DNA of 34,080 nt, taken from contig NZ_KE952920.1 of NCBI RefSeq assembly GCF_000466385.1, positions 51,379-85,458 on the forward strand, written 5' to 3'. Position numbers and translations under genes: made by a program. The notes under the pieces were generated by a model. That model did not search any database. It was given only the letters and a program-made list of their open reading frames with translations, and was not told the DNA's origin. The DNA comes from Aneurinibacillus aneurinilyticus ATCC 12856. GTDB lineage: Bacteria; Bacillota; Bacilli; Aneurinibacillales; Aneurinibacillaceae. Below, in pieces: positions 1-7,684 of the stretch (positions within the stretch are counted from its first letter, which is position 1; every line of letters starts with the position of its first letter).

Positions 1-439
1 AGGGCTTCAATCGTTTTTCATCTAATTGTGTTTCAAGAAAAGACTTTCCGGCGTAAATCATGGCAAAATATCCGGCCTTTTCGATGGCATTTAGAAAGGC
101 AACAGCGGCATCCGTCAAAACGGCTTTACTTGCCTTCTTCTTGTTCTCTTCCAGATCCAGCACAAGTGGGTATGTAATTTTCACCCCCGAAACAGTACGC
201 AAGAAATGTTGTGCTTCTGCCTTCGCTTCTGCGACATTACCGAATTTTGCGTAGTGGTAGGCGCCAACGCGAATTCCATTCGCTAGTGCATTAGCTGCGT
301 TTGTTTTGAAGGTTTTATCTACATAAGTGGTCCCCTCACTGGCTTTTAGGAAAACGAATTTCACGCCGTCAGCGGCAACCTTCTTCCAGTCAACCACCCC
401 ATTCCAATGTGATACATCGATTCCTTTGATTTGTGTCAC
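1..439 (-). CDS. GH25 lysozyme (endolysin), C-terminus cut by the window edge
   Basis: Cell-wall muramidase that should release phage progeny by cutting the peptidoglycan sugar chain. The first 146 residues are visible. The N-terminus carries GIDVSHWNG, the signature of glycoside hydrolase family 25, with the first acidic residue at D8. YPLVLDLEEN holds the D95-x-E97 pair expected for the catalytic acid region. The start is GTG at 439: GGAGG lies 8 bases upstream, and translation from there begins directly on the family motif. It follows the holin gene by 12 bases, the usual holin-lysin pair. The rest of the catalytic domain and any wall-binding domain lie outside the window. Family assignment is secure; specificity is inferred from the family. 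Confidence 0.93.
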   Translation of the reverse strand, partial: MTQIKGIDVSHWNGVVDWKKVAADGVKFVFLKASEGTTYVDKTFKTNAANALANGIRVGAYHYAKFGNVAEAKAEAQHFLRTVSGVKITYPLVLDLEENKKKASKAVLTDAAVAFLNAIEKAGYFAMIYAGKSFLETQLDEKRLKP

Positions 440-451
440 AGCTTCTTCCTC

Positions 452-655
452 CTATTTTTCAACTTTGTTCTTGATATCTCGAAGTTCTGAAATAATCAGA
501 TCGTACTTATCGCTAAATTTATCAAGCAGCTCCTGAAGCTTCTGCTCACGTTGGTCGTTATTTTTCATAACTCGGAACAGCAATACAACAAAGAGCACAG
601 CAAAAGGTCCTTGTGTCAGAACTGGCTTTATAAGTGACAATGTTGTCTCGTCCAT
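452..655 (-). CDS. bhlA: BhlA/UviB-like holin
   Basis: 67-residue membrane protein, probably the holin that lets the adjacent lysozyme reach the wall. An N-terminal hydrophobic segment (about residues 12-29, ending FVVLLFRVMKN) is followed by a charged, heptad-like tail (QREQKLQELLDKFSDKYD). This is the layout of BhlA and UviB proteins. GAGGAGG lies 7 bases before the ATG. The stop codon overlaps the ribosome site of the lysozyme gene. It lies just downstream of two tandem terminators, so lysis expression probably depends on read-through or on a promoter I could not identify. A role as bacteriocin-release protein rather than holin cannot be excluded from sequence. Confidence 0.85.
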   Translation of the reverse strand: MDETTLSLIKPVLTQGPFAVLFVVLLFRVMKNNDQREQKLQELLDKFSDKYDLIISELRDIKNKVEK

Positions 656-685
656 CCTACATCCTCCTCACCGCCTTTCCGGCGT

Positions 686-716
686 GAAATAGAAAAGGAG
701 CCGCTTATGCGACTCC
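686..716 (-). terminator. Second of two tandem terminator-like hairpins before the lysis genes
   Basis: On the minus strand an 8-position stem (697-716, one mismatch, loop TTAT in plus orientation) is followed by TTTTCTATTTC. It lies between the xkdX terminator and the holin ribosome site. Confidence 0.6.
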
Positions 717-717
717 C

Positions 718-753
718 AAAATAAAAACGCCATCCCATTGTTGGAAAGACGTT
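718..753 (-). terminator. Rho-independent terminator after xkdX
   Basis: Minus-strand stem AACGTCTTTCC / GGGATGGCGTT with loop AACAAT, one mismatch and two G-U pairs, followed by TTTTTATTTT. It begins 2 bases after the xkdX stop codon, as expected for the end of the tail operon. Confidence 0.8.
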
Positions 754-755
754 TG

Positions 756-917
756 TTATTCTGTAGCTTTTGGATATTGCTCATCTGTGATTGCTTGATA
801 TTGCTCTGCTGTAATTTTCCCATAAACCACAAAGTTACCTACATACATCGTATCTTCTGATTCCTTTGTATAGAGTCCCATGTCGTAGTAACGTTTAATT
901 GTTTTATACCAATCCAT
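756..917 (-). CDS. xkdX: XkdX-family tail protein (53 aa)
   Basis: Small protein beginning MDWYKTIKRYYDMGLYT and containing GKITAEQYQAIT, which matches the conserved start and the K-I-T-x-E-Q-Y motif of XkdX. XkdX is a short protein found at the end of PBSX-like tail operons; its function is not established. Compared with the usual family core, the middle is expanded by TKESEDTMYVGNFVVYG. The ATG is separated by one base from the stop of the upstream gene, and AAAGGGG lies 9 bases upstream. A terminator follows directly, so this is the last gene of the tail module. Recognition is by motif; the role is unknown. Confidence 0.9.
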   Translation of the reverse strand: MDWYKTIKRYYDMGLYTKESEDTMYVGNFVVYGKITAEQYQAITDEQYPKATE

Positions 918-918
918 T

Positions 919-1200
919 TTACAAAACCCCTTTCATAGTCAATTCCATTAATAGTGACGCTTGTTCCTGGGCAGTTTGCGTAGCCTGTGCCTCTAATTCG
1001 GTATTCTTCAAAATAAGAAACGCCGTATCACCTGCCTGTTGTTCGTTCTTTGCTTCCAGCTGGGCAACCTGCATCATAAGGGCTGCGTTATCCATTTCAA
1101 GTTGATTTATTTTTTCATCAGGTGTAGGTTTGCCTGCATCCTTTGGCGTAGAAACAAGTAGTCCAAGTTGTCCGTTTTCATCCCTCTGTTTGATTTTCAT
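919..1200 (-). CDS. Coiled-coil tail protein of the XkdW position
   Basis: 93-residue protein of unknown function between the tail fibre and XkdX, the place where PBSX-like phages carry XkdW-type proteins. The N-terminus (MKIKQRDENGQLGLLVSTP) may be a small beta region. Residues 28-90 form a long Gln/Glu/Ala-rich heptad region (INQLEMDNAALMMQVAQLE) predicted to be a coiled coil. It could trimerise on the fibre or act as a fibre assembly chaperone; both are inferred from position and coiled-coil content. The ATG directly follows the fibre stop codon, with GGCGGTGAG upstream. Confidence 0.75.
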   Translation of the reverse strand: MKIKQRDENGQLGLLVSTPKDAGKPTPDEKINQLEMDNAALMMQVAQLEAKNEQQAGDTAFLILKNTELEAQATQTAQEQASLLMELTMKGVL

Positions 1201-3291
1201 CTAGCTCACCGCCCCTAGTAATTTTTTGACTGATTTATCAACATCAACACTTGTTCGATTTAATGTCAGGCGTAGCGTAGCTTGCTGTTTGGCTACACTA
1301 TTCGTTGCAATAAACTGGTCTTCGGTAATCGTTTCATCCATCGGCGCACTTGTTTTCGTAGCTGCAACATACGATTCATTGCCTCCTATGTCATGGAATG
1401 ACACAGCGCTCGAAATCAAAAGTTCCTCGTTTGTCCCACGGTCAACCCAAGCAACAACTTCGTCAATCTGTGTTGACGGTACGATGTTATAACGTACATC
1501 TTCGACTAAGACAGGGGTTGATATTTGCGTAGTCCATGTACCTTTAAATACAGGTATGCGGTCTACGATATATATAGATAAAGGGTCATCAAAGTCAATT
1601 GAGCTATCTGCAAGTGTATTTACGAAAGCTTGGTCTGACCCTGTGGATACTGTAATAGGAGATGACCAATTTATTCCATCGTCTATTGATTCAATACGTT
1701 TAATCGAACCCGCTTCTACATATTCGATAAATAATTTACCTGCTTTATTTTTTGTGATAGATGCATCTTGTCCCGGTACAAGTTTCTGCACAGCGGACCA
1801 AGTAGCGCCGCCATCTACAGATTTTGAAAAACGAATGTAATCGGTAGATGTATGGGTTGTATCGGTTCCATGCCAAGCAATATAAATCTTGTTTATTTCA
1901 TCTGTAATTACAGTAGACTTTTTTTGTGGATATAATTGGATGGTACTTCCGTATATTGATTTTAGCGACCATGAACCTGCATTAAATTCAGACATATAAA
2001 CAATATTCGCACCACTACCCGACGTTATATTTCGAATGTGGAAAATTATTGGCTTGTTTTCCAATAAAACTATACAAGGTTCTATATACTCAAAACCTTC
2101 ATCATTCGCTGTAGTTACTTGTGTAGCCTTTGCCCATGTAGCCCCTCCATCTGTGCTTTTACTATACAAAATATTATACGTATTGGTATCTTTTGTAGAC
2201 CAAGCCGCGTGTAATACCCCATCTGGCGCCCATATTATACTACTACGGTTATATGTCATATTCGCATTTGTATGAACTAATACCGCCTTATTTGTTAAAT
2301 CACTGTTCGTTACTGTAGTAGCATCGAAAGTTACAGAATAATGCCTGGTATTAAGGTCGGTAAAAAATACGGATACCTTCGTACCATAAGAAGTAGTTGA
2401 TGGATATCCTGCCCATGAGTACGTAGGATAAGAGCCATGAAAATAACATAATTGTGACCAGGTAAGCCCGTTATCTTCAGACTTATAACAATAGATTACC
2501 CCCTGACCCGCCCCCCCTCTATTTACAGTTACGACTAACCACCCATTACTTAATCTTTGAGGTCTGTTATTTGAAATGGCAAAAACACCTGTATCAGAAA
2601 TTCTGACCGCAGAACGTATAATTTTCTCTGGATATGCCCAACCGCTAAATTTAAGCGTGTGATTAATCGTATCAACAACCACAGATGAACGACAAACCAT
2701 AGCCCCTTTTTTATATGATTTGGTGAGTGTTGATGTAATGATAAGCGTTGAGCCATTAATAGCCGCGATTCGTGGGCGCTCTAGGTTTGTATCATCAAAT
2801 ACCGTAATCTCTTGTCCAACAGCAAAGCCAGCTACAGAAAGCACAGGAAGCGTTGTACTGCCTATGGATAATTCTGCTGTTGTATTCGTTCGAGTGTTGT
2901 CCATCTTTGCAATAGAACCACCATTCCTGTCGTCAAACAAATCATAGAAAAAGCCACTTGCTCCGTCAACGCGATCCTTTAGTTCGGACACCGCTTTGAG
3001 GTTTGCGACTTCACGTTGTAATGTATATACTGCATTTACATCTACACCTGGTTTCTTTCCGTTGTACAACAGTTCCCCGTTTGTATCTTCTGTGATTTTA
3101 TCCAGTTGTACTTTGTTTGCATGTGTATGGTGGATAATAGAATCAGATTTGTGTAAATTAAACTCTTCCTTGGAAACTGTATGCGCTACTTTTCCATCGA
3201 TAATAACCATATTGCTATTGATAACTCCGATATCCGCTGTTTCATTGTCTTTAGGCAGTTCTAAATTAAGATTAGGTGTTAAATCGGGCAT
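1201..3291 (-). CDS. Tail fibre / receptor-binding protein with sialidase-like beta-propeller
   Basis: 696-residue fibre at the XkdV position. The first 60 residues (MPDLTPNLNLELPKDNET) resemble the baseplate-binding N-terminus common to Firmicutes fibres, followed by a short helical stretch (VYTLQREVANLKAVSELK). The large middle part holds four Asp-boxes: SEDNGLTWS, STDGGATWA, SVDGGATWS and SIDDGINWS. Such boxes mark the blades of sialidase/BNR beta-propellers, so the middle probably folds as a propeller that binds, or possibly cleaves, a surface glycan. The C-terminal 130 residues look like a separate beta-rich domain. The start overlaps the xkdU stop as TGATG. Enzyme activity cannot be judged, because the sialidase arginine triad is not recognisable by eye. 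Confidence 0.88.
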   Translation of the reverse strand: MPDLTPNLNLELPKDNETADIGVINSNMVIIDGKVAHTVSKEEFNLHKSDSIIHHTHANKVQLDKITEDTNGELLYNGKKPGVDVNAVYTLQREVANLKAVSELKDRVDGASGFFYDLFDDRNGGSIAKMDNTRTNTTAELSIGSTTLPVLSVAGFAVGQEITVFDDTNLERPRIAAINGSTLIITSTLTKSYKKGAMVCRSSVVVDTINHTLKFSGWAYPEKIIRSAVRISDTGVFAISNNRPQRLSNGWLVVTVNRGGAGQGVIYCYKSEDNGLTWSQLCYFHGSYPTYSWAGYPSTTSYGTKVSVFFTDLNTRHYSVTFDATTVTNSDLTNKAVLVHTNANMTYNRSSIIWAPDGVLHAAWSTKDTNTYNILYSKSTDGGATWAKATQVTTANDEGFEYIEPCIVLLENKPIIFHIRNITSGSGANIVYMSEFNAGSWSLKSIYGSTIQLYPQKKSTVITDEINKIYIAWHGTDTTHTSTDYIRFSKSVDGGATWSAVQKLVPGQDASITKNKAGKLFIEYVEAGSIKRIESIDDGINWSSPITVSTGSDQAFVNTLADSSIDFDDPLSIYIVDRIPVFKGTWTTQISTPVLVEDVRYNIVPSTQIDEVVAWVDRGTNEELLISSAVSFHDIGGNESYVAATKTSAPMDETITEDQFIATNSVAKQQATLRLTLNRTSVDVDKSVKKLLGAVS

Positions 3292-3839
3292 CAGACCATC
3301 TCCCTTTCTCTAACTTCTTTCCAGTTGTAATTTTTAAGAGCGCCCCATGTTTTACTTTTCACTTCGCCCCAAACGGTATAGGTGAAATAGTAGTCAATGC
3401 CAAGGTGTGCAGGGATTAATTCACGTAAAGTTTGTTTGATATCGTTCATATTAGCTGGAATGCCACGCTTACCGACAAATTTTATCTCAATAGCAAAACG
3501 CTCATAATTTTCTTTGACGTCTACCTCACCACCACTCCACGCCGATGCCACGTTTTTAATCTTTGCTACAGATACGGTGTCAGAGAAGCGCATACGGCCT
3601 ATAACAACCTCTCGGCGCTCCTGTAATGGTTTAGTTTCGTCAATCGGAATACCGAATATCTTTTCCCAGTTCGCAATGCCCCATGTAGCCGTAGCGGGGT
3701 CAAACTGTAGGAATACATCTTGTCGCTGAGCCCTAACTCTGTCTAACTCCATCGCCTCTGCGTTTTTCAATTCATGGGTTAACGGATCCTTATGATAGTT
3801 TGAAGGCATTTGAGCTATCATCCGTTCTTTTCTATTCAT
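3291..3839 (-). CDS. xkdU: Baseplate protein, XkdU/YmfQ family (DUF2313)
   Basis: 182-residue protein related to XkdU and YmfQ, which lie after the baseplate J-like protein in contractile tails and are thought to join the wedge to the fibres. Typical features are the start MNRKERMIAQMPSNYHKDP, the central LQFDPATATWGIANWEKIFG and a C-terminal part with LIPAHLGIDYYFTY. The start overlaps the end of xkdT by 8 bases and the stop overlaps the fibre start, so translation is probably coupled. Length and gene order fit PBSX. Tail-fibre connector function is inferred from position. Confidence 0.88.
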   Translation of the reverse strand: MNRKERMIAQMPSNYHKDPLTHELKNAEAMELDRVRAQRQDVFLQFDPATATWGIANWEKIFGIPIDETKPLQERREVVIGRMRFSDTVSVAKIKNVASAWSGGEVDVKENYERFAIEIKFVGKRGIPANMNDIKQTLRELIPAHLGIDYYFTYTVWGEVKSKTWGALKNYNWKEVREREMV

Positions 3840-4914
3840 AGAAATTCACCGTCCCAAGTACTGCAACCGAGCCGTCTGGAATCTCAATATTCGCGGTGTC
3901 TCCATTGATCGTTAAATTCTCATAGTCAATAACGTCTGGAATGTCGCCCAAAATATTTGCAATACGTGTCCAACGTACAAGCGGATCTTTAAAAGCAAGT
4001 TGTTTGAAGTATTCTAATGCCGCTGGAGAGAATTGCCCTGTGATTTTTTCTGCATCAGAATAAGACGTAGGCACCACTTTTGCTGAAACATCAATCGTGA
4101 TTTCCGTTACACCTACAACAGTGATCCTCGGTCCCGCTGGCCGTACTGTTTCGATATAAGCAGCTACGTCATCGATGATACTTTGCGCTGGCGCTTTTCC
4201 GTTATCATCAAGCAGAACAACCTTAACCGAGTTGTTTCCATCCCAAACAGGATACACCTTACAATCAGATACACCACTACGGCTCATAGCCCATTGTCGG
4301 TAGTGTGCAGAGTTGCCGCTAATGCCTGGATGCCTTGCCTTCTCAAGTGTACGATTTAGAAGCGACTCTTTTGACTCTTCATCCACACCATTTGTGAATG
4401 CTTCATGCTCGATGCTATCGACGCCATGTATCGGTTCGACTAGCTGCAAAGAGTTTGCAGGAATATTTCCAACTGTACCGCCAACCGTACATTCAAAAGG
4501 AACCTCCGCTTGGCCTGATGTGATAATCACACCCTCTAACGCGATAAAATCAATCGCATCTTCTTCAATGAATTGCAAGATAGTACCGGCAAGAATAGGC
4601 GTTCCATCTACACCTTTAAACGTTACAACATTGCTTGATTTTGCTGCTGGCTTCCAATCTACACCGACCCTTCTTGACCACAATTTCATGTAGAGAAGAT
4701 CCATTGACGAATTTAGAAAGCCGTTGTAGTACATATTCTGTGTGCTGATTTGCTCTTTTTGTACTTCAACGGCCGTCGGCCTTGTTTCATCCCAAGGAAA
4801 CTGCCCCTCTGTCTTGTCATACCGATCATTGATATTACTTAGCATCCGATCGTGTACCTCGTCGATTTCTTCAATTTCAAAGTCTGGAATTAGCACCAGA
4901 TCATCCATTTCCAC
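3832..4914 (-). CDS. xkdT: Baseplate J-like protein XkdT
   Basis: 360-residue homologue of XkdT and phage Mu gp47/P2 gpJ, which build the baseplate wedge. Family hallmarks are the N-terminal MLSNINDRYDKTEGQFPWD, the segment MKLWSRRVGVDWKPA, the beta-rich middle (GTILQFIEEDAIDFIALEG; GTVGNIPANSLQLVEPIHGV) and the conserved KARHPGISGNSAHYRQWAMS. Length is normal for the family. It overlaps xkdS by 14 bases and xkdU by 8 bases, so it belongs to one tightly packed baseplate operon. Confidence 0.93.
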   Translation of the reverse strand: MEMDDLVLIPDFEIEEIDEVHDRMLSNINDRYDKTEGQFPWDETRPTAVEVQKEQISTQNMYYNGFLNSSMDLLYMKLWSRRVGVDWKPAAKSSNVVTFKGVDGTPILAGTILQFIEEDAIDFIALEGVIITSGQAEVPFECTVGGTVGNIPANSLQLVEPIHGVDSIEHEAFTNGVDEESKESLLNRTLEKARHPGISGNSAHYRQWAMSRSGVSDCKVYPVWDGNNSVKVVLLDDNGKAPAQSIIDDVAAYIETVRPAGPRITVVGVTEITIDVSAKVVPTSYSDAEKITGQFSPAALEYFKQLAFKDPLVRWTRIANILGDIPDVIDYENLTINGDTANIEIPDGSVAVLGTVNFYE

Positions 4915-5371
4915 TTAGCGGCACCTCCATATCAAACGATTGTTCATCAATTAGGTTTACACGGAAATGTACCGTCAATTTGTCTTCGTCTTTTTCGAAT
5001 CGCCATTCTGATAAAAAAGCCACTCGTGGGTGACGGGTGGCCGATTGTTCAATATTCTCTTGTAGCTGCATACGCATATCATCAGTCATCACCCGACCGA
5101 TGCAAAATTCTGTTAAAGTGCCATATTCAAATTCCTTTGTGTCTGGATAGTTAGCGTAGATACTATATTGATATTTTTCAGTTCGTAAAATCTTAGTCAT
5201 CCACATTTTCAAGGCTTCAATGTCATTCACTTCGACTAGGCGACCGTTCCGAATCACAAACTCACCCTTTTCGAAGTCGAACAAGAATCCGGTGCCCAGG
5301 TCAATATCATATTGCTGTTCCTCTTGTACTTCTTCAAGAAACATATCTGGGTTCGGCATTTCGGGTATCAT
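4901..5371 (-). CDS. xkdS: Baseplate protein XkdS (DUF2634, gp25-like)
   Basis: 156-residue protein of the DUF2634/XkdS family, the counterpart of T4 gp25, which ties the baseplate to the sheath. It shows the expected FEKGEFVIRNGRLVEVNDIE and the tryptophan helix ALKMWMTKILRTEKYQY. The end (FRVNLIDEQSFDMEVPL) is a beta strand pair typical of the family. It lies between xkdR (4-base overlap) and xkdT (14-base overlap). Assignment rests on motif, size and order. Confidence 0.88.
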   Translation of the reverse strand: MIPEMPNPDMFLEEVQEEQQYDIDLGTGFLFDFEKGEFVIRNGRLVEVNDIEALKMWMTKILRTEKYQYSIYANYPDTKEFEYGTLTEFCIGRVMTDDMRMQLQENIEQSATRHPRVAFLSEWRFEKDEDKLTVHFRVNLIDEQSFDMEVPLSGNG

Positions 5372-5808
5372 TCGAACCTCACCGCCCTATCTAGGACATA
5401 ATAGGTTTGTTGGTCCTGAGCTGCCATCACAATGACTTCATCACCGACTTTTAATTCATCAAGATATTCAACGTCCGAATCAGATAGAGAAAACGATCCG
5501 TTTGCTACAGCAATATCATGCGAATGCTTGTATGGTGGATCAAGTTCTTGAGAAGTAGCACCTGCATCCTTTGAATGAGAAAGGCTGGCTGATGAAGACG
5601 TGATCTTCAACTTTCTTTTATGCTGGAGTAAATACTCAGCAAAAACCAACTGTGTCTTATCTAGCTCAATCTCGCCCACCTGAATTTCGATATCTGGTAA
5701 TGGCTTTGTCACAGTGCCTACTTGTATCCCTACAAACACCGGATTGTTACGTGCATGAAGTTCCTCTGCCATCAAGATAGCAGCACGCTCTGGCGTTATC
5801 TCCTGCAT
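5368..5808 (-). CDS. xkdR: Baseplate protein XkdR (DUF2577)
   Basis: 146-residue DUF2577 protein. The C-terminal half is an OB-like beta region with LKVGDEVIVMAAQDQQTYYVLDR, characteristic of XkdR. The N-terminal half has VGIQVGTVTKPLPDIEIQVG. In contractile tails this protein is associated with the central hub near the XkdQ-type protein. A linker, SSASLSHSKDAGATSQELDP, separates the two parts. It starts 12 bases after xkdQ and overlaps xkdS by 4 bases. Hub-spike assignment is inferred from order. Confidence 0.85.
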   Translation of the reverse strand: MQEITPERAAILMAEELHARNNPVFVGIQVGTVTKPLPDIEIQVGEIELDKTQLVFAEYLLQHKRKLKITSSSASLSHSKDAGATSQELDPPYKHSHDIAVANGSFSLSDSDVEYLDELKVGDEVIVMAAQDQQTYYVLDRAVRFE

Positions 5809-5820
5809 TTCCTCACCCCT

Positions 5821-6795
5821 CTAGTACCGCTTCAATGTAATGTTTACTTTGTGTATCCTGTTCACCAATGTATGGTTTGTGCTCGTAATGATAAACTGTC
5901 CAATGATGCCTGTTTTACCCTCGCTGACCTTCAGTACTCGACCCGAGCGCACCTCATCGTGCCCCAGGATATCGAAAGTAGCCTCCTCATTAACTCGGTT
6001 CAGTTCACGCAAAGCTGACAGCGCCTGACGCTTTGCATCGGACAACGTATTTCCGTCAAAGGCAATTGTCTCCTGTAACAAGCCATATTTGCCCACGCTT
6101 CCAGCATCAGCCGTGCTCGTATATACCTGGTCATCTTTTGTAATGACGATACTATTACGCATTTCAGTAATGGATACAGTACGCTGAGGATTGCTGATAA
6201 ACTCTAGTAAATCAAACTTCCCGCTATTGGCTGCCAACTTGACACTTACATCAAGCAGGAACGCACTTTGTCGGTCAATCACCAGCTTGCCGTTCTCCAT
6301 CTGAAAGCGATAGTCTTCGCCGATTTCACGCCGTGCTTGGTACAAAATATCGTTCAAAATCTCACTGTACGTCTGTTCGTTGTATATCTTCTTAATCTTT
6401 GTTTTCATATCCGCAATATGTGCTGTTGGTATTTTAAACGGTGCAAGCAACTCCTTCACGCAAGCTGTCGCTGTCTTATCACCTTTAAACTGCTTTGTTA
6501 CACGCGATTTATTCAAATAAAAAAGAGGATCGAAACAGGTAATTTCCCTCATCCTCTCAGTAAATATCATCTCGAAGATATAGCCCATGAATACGACCTT
6601 GCCGTCATTTATCAAGGTGACAATATCACTGGGTGCAATGCTGAATTTAATATACGGCGTACCAGATGCAATCGGAAGGGTAAAGTCCAACCGTTGGCCG
6701 AGTTCCTCCACAGAATCTGACCACGTAATCTGTCCCACAATCGGCGTCAGTTCAGTTTGCACACCCTCATGTATTAAAAACAATTGATGTGCCAT
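5821..6795 (-). CDS. xkdQ: Baseplate hub protein XkdQ
   Basis: 324-residue homologue of XkdQ, the T4 gp27-like hub protein under the tail tube. It starts MAHQLFLIHEGVQTELTPIV, followed by GQITWSDSVEELGQRLDFTL, the usual opening of this family. It contains FISNPQRTVSITEMRNSIVI and a C-terminal beta domain ending GQFIITSTNHTLVNRIHKV, typical of hub proteins. Length is normal. It lies between the XkdP-peptidase fusion (6-base gap) and xkdR. Confidence 0.9.
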   Translation of the reverse strand: MAHQLFLIHEGVQTELTPIVGQITWSDSVEELGQRLDFTLPIASGTPYIKFSIAPSDIVTLINDGKVVFMGYIFEMIFTERMREITCFDPLFYLNKSRVTKQFKGDKTATACVKELLAPFKIPTAHIADMKTKIKKIYNEQTYSEILNDILYQARREIGEDYRFQMENGKLVIDRQSAFLLDVSVKLAANSGKFDLLEFISNPQRTVSITEMRNSIVITKDDQVYTSTADAGSVGKYGLLQETIAFDGNTLSDAKRQALSALRELNRVNEEATFDILGHDEVRSGRVLKVSEGKTGIIGQFIITSTNHTLVNRIHKVNITLKRY

Positions 6796-6801
6796 AGCGC
6801 G

Positions 6802-7629
6802 TCACCTCTTCTTCCAGTCGATATGGACATGATCGTAATGTCCTTTGGTTCGCCATAAAACAAAGTATCCCTTCTTTCGCCCCCATGCTGCCAGCTCGTC
6901 CAGCTTTTTCGCATTCCCTACAACGTCGTATGCCTCATCGGTTAAATGGGCAGAAGCCTTGGCGCCGCCTATCTCTTTATTGCGCTTAGCCGAACGTCCG
7001 GCTGAACTAATACGTAATCCAAGTTTCTTGACTTGCTCGCGTACTGCTTTAGCTTGTGGCGAATCATAACCTTTACCCGGTTTACCTTTGTTGCTAGATT
7101 TTTTGCTCTCTTCCTTGGGAGGAGGCACATACTTTTCAAATTTCGGCACGGTCGGCTTTACACGGCCCGTTGCCTTCTGTACCTTCAATTGAGGAAACAC
7201 AAATTCCGTCATCTCAAGCGTATAGTCAATATCTCCGCTGCCACCTTTTACTTTTGGGGTAAAGTTATCAATGGTCACACCCATGTTGATATCATAGTAT
7301 GGAATCCGTAGTCGAATCGGAATCCGCCGTTTAATCCAGCGTTGCAGCTCCTCTACCCGTTTCTTGGCTGCCGCACCTTGACCGCCCCACCCTTCGAACC
7401 CGGCCTGCCCTGTCTTATCGAATGAGTACGGATTATCAGGAAAGAAGGAGGTAATAGTAATCTTCCGTACCTTCGACACACCAATAAGCTGTATCTCTCC
7501 GTTTACCGTCGAAAAGGTTTCATTTGCCATTAGTGTTTGTGGGATATCTATCTCACTCGGTAATATCGGAATCTGCATCGTCTTTTCGCCGTTATTGATA
7601 CTCAAAAAAATAGAAATCGGATTCTCCAA
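6802..7629 (-). CDS. xkdP: XkdP-like baseplate protein fused to an M15-like D-Ala-D-Ala carboxypeptidase domain
   Basis: 275 residues in two parts. Residues 1-150 match the XkdP/gp53-like base (PILPSEIDIPQTLMANETFS; SFFPDNPYSFDKTG), which normally ends in a LysM domain. Here a Pro/Lys/Ser linker (about 158-188) leads to a C-terminal domain with SSAGRSAKRNKEIGGAKASA, then H228-x6-D235 and HVH (H267, H269) before a terminal DW. This is the zinc ligand pattern of Peptidase_M15-type peptidoglycan peptidases (H-x6-D plus H-x-H). The domain probably trims peptide crosslinks as the tail penetrates the wall. GGGGGTGAAAAATTGG precedes the start. Confidence 0.85.
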   Translation of the reverse strand: MENPISIFLSINNGEKTMQIPILPSEIDIPQTLMANETFSTVNGEIQLIGVSKVRKITITSFFPDNPYSFDKTGQAGFEGWGGQGAAAKKRVEELQRWIKRRIPIRLRIPYYDINMGVTIDNFTPKVKGGSGDIDYTLEMTEFVFPQLKVQKATGRVKPTVPKFEKYVPPPKEESKKSSNKGKPGKGYDSPQAKAVREQVKKLGLRISSAGRSAKRNKEIGGAKASAHLTDEAYDVVGNAKKLDELAAWGRKKGYFVLWRTKGHYDHVHIDWKKR

Positions 7630-7640
7630 TTTTTCACCCC

Positions 7641-7684
7641 CAAACTAAAAGAGGACAGCCGCAGGCTATCCCTTCGAAGTCCTC
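7641..7684 (-). terminator. Terminator of the lipoprotein gene
   Basis: Minus-strand hairpin GAGGAC / GTCCTC (7651-7656 with 7679-7684) with an inner AGCC/GGCT stem, followed by TTTTAGTTTGG. It overlaps the lipoprotein stop codon. Confidence 0.7.

Noticed and set aside
2511-2517. Run of seven G (coding strand) in the tail fibre as a phase-variation switch
   Set aside because: The run is short, and an equal run of seven occurs in the primase-helicase gene at 26114-26120, so it is not special to the fibre.
6268-6720. 150-residue plus-strand open frame opposite xkdQ
   Set aside because: Antisense to a recognised hub gene, with no start signals.
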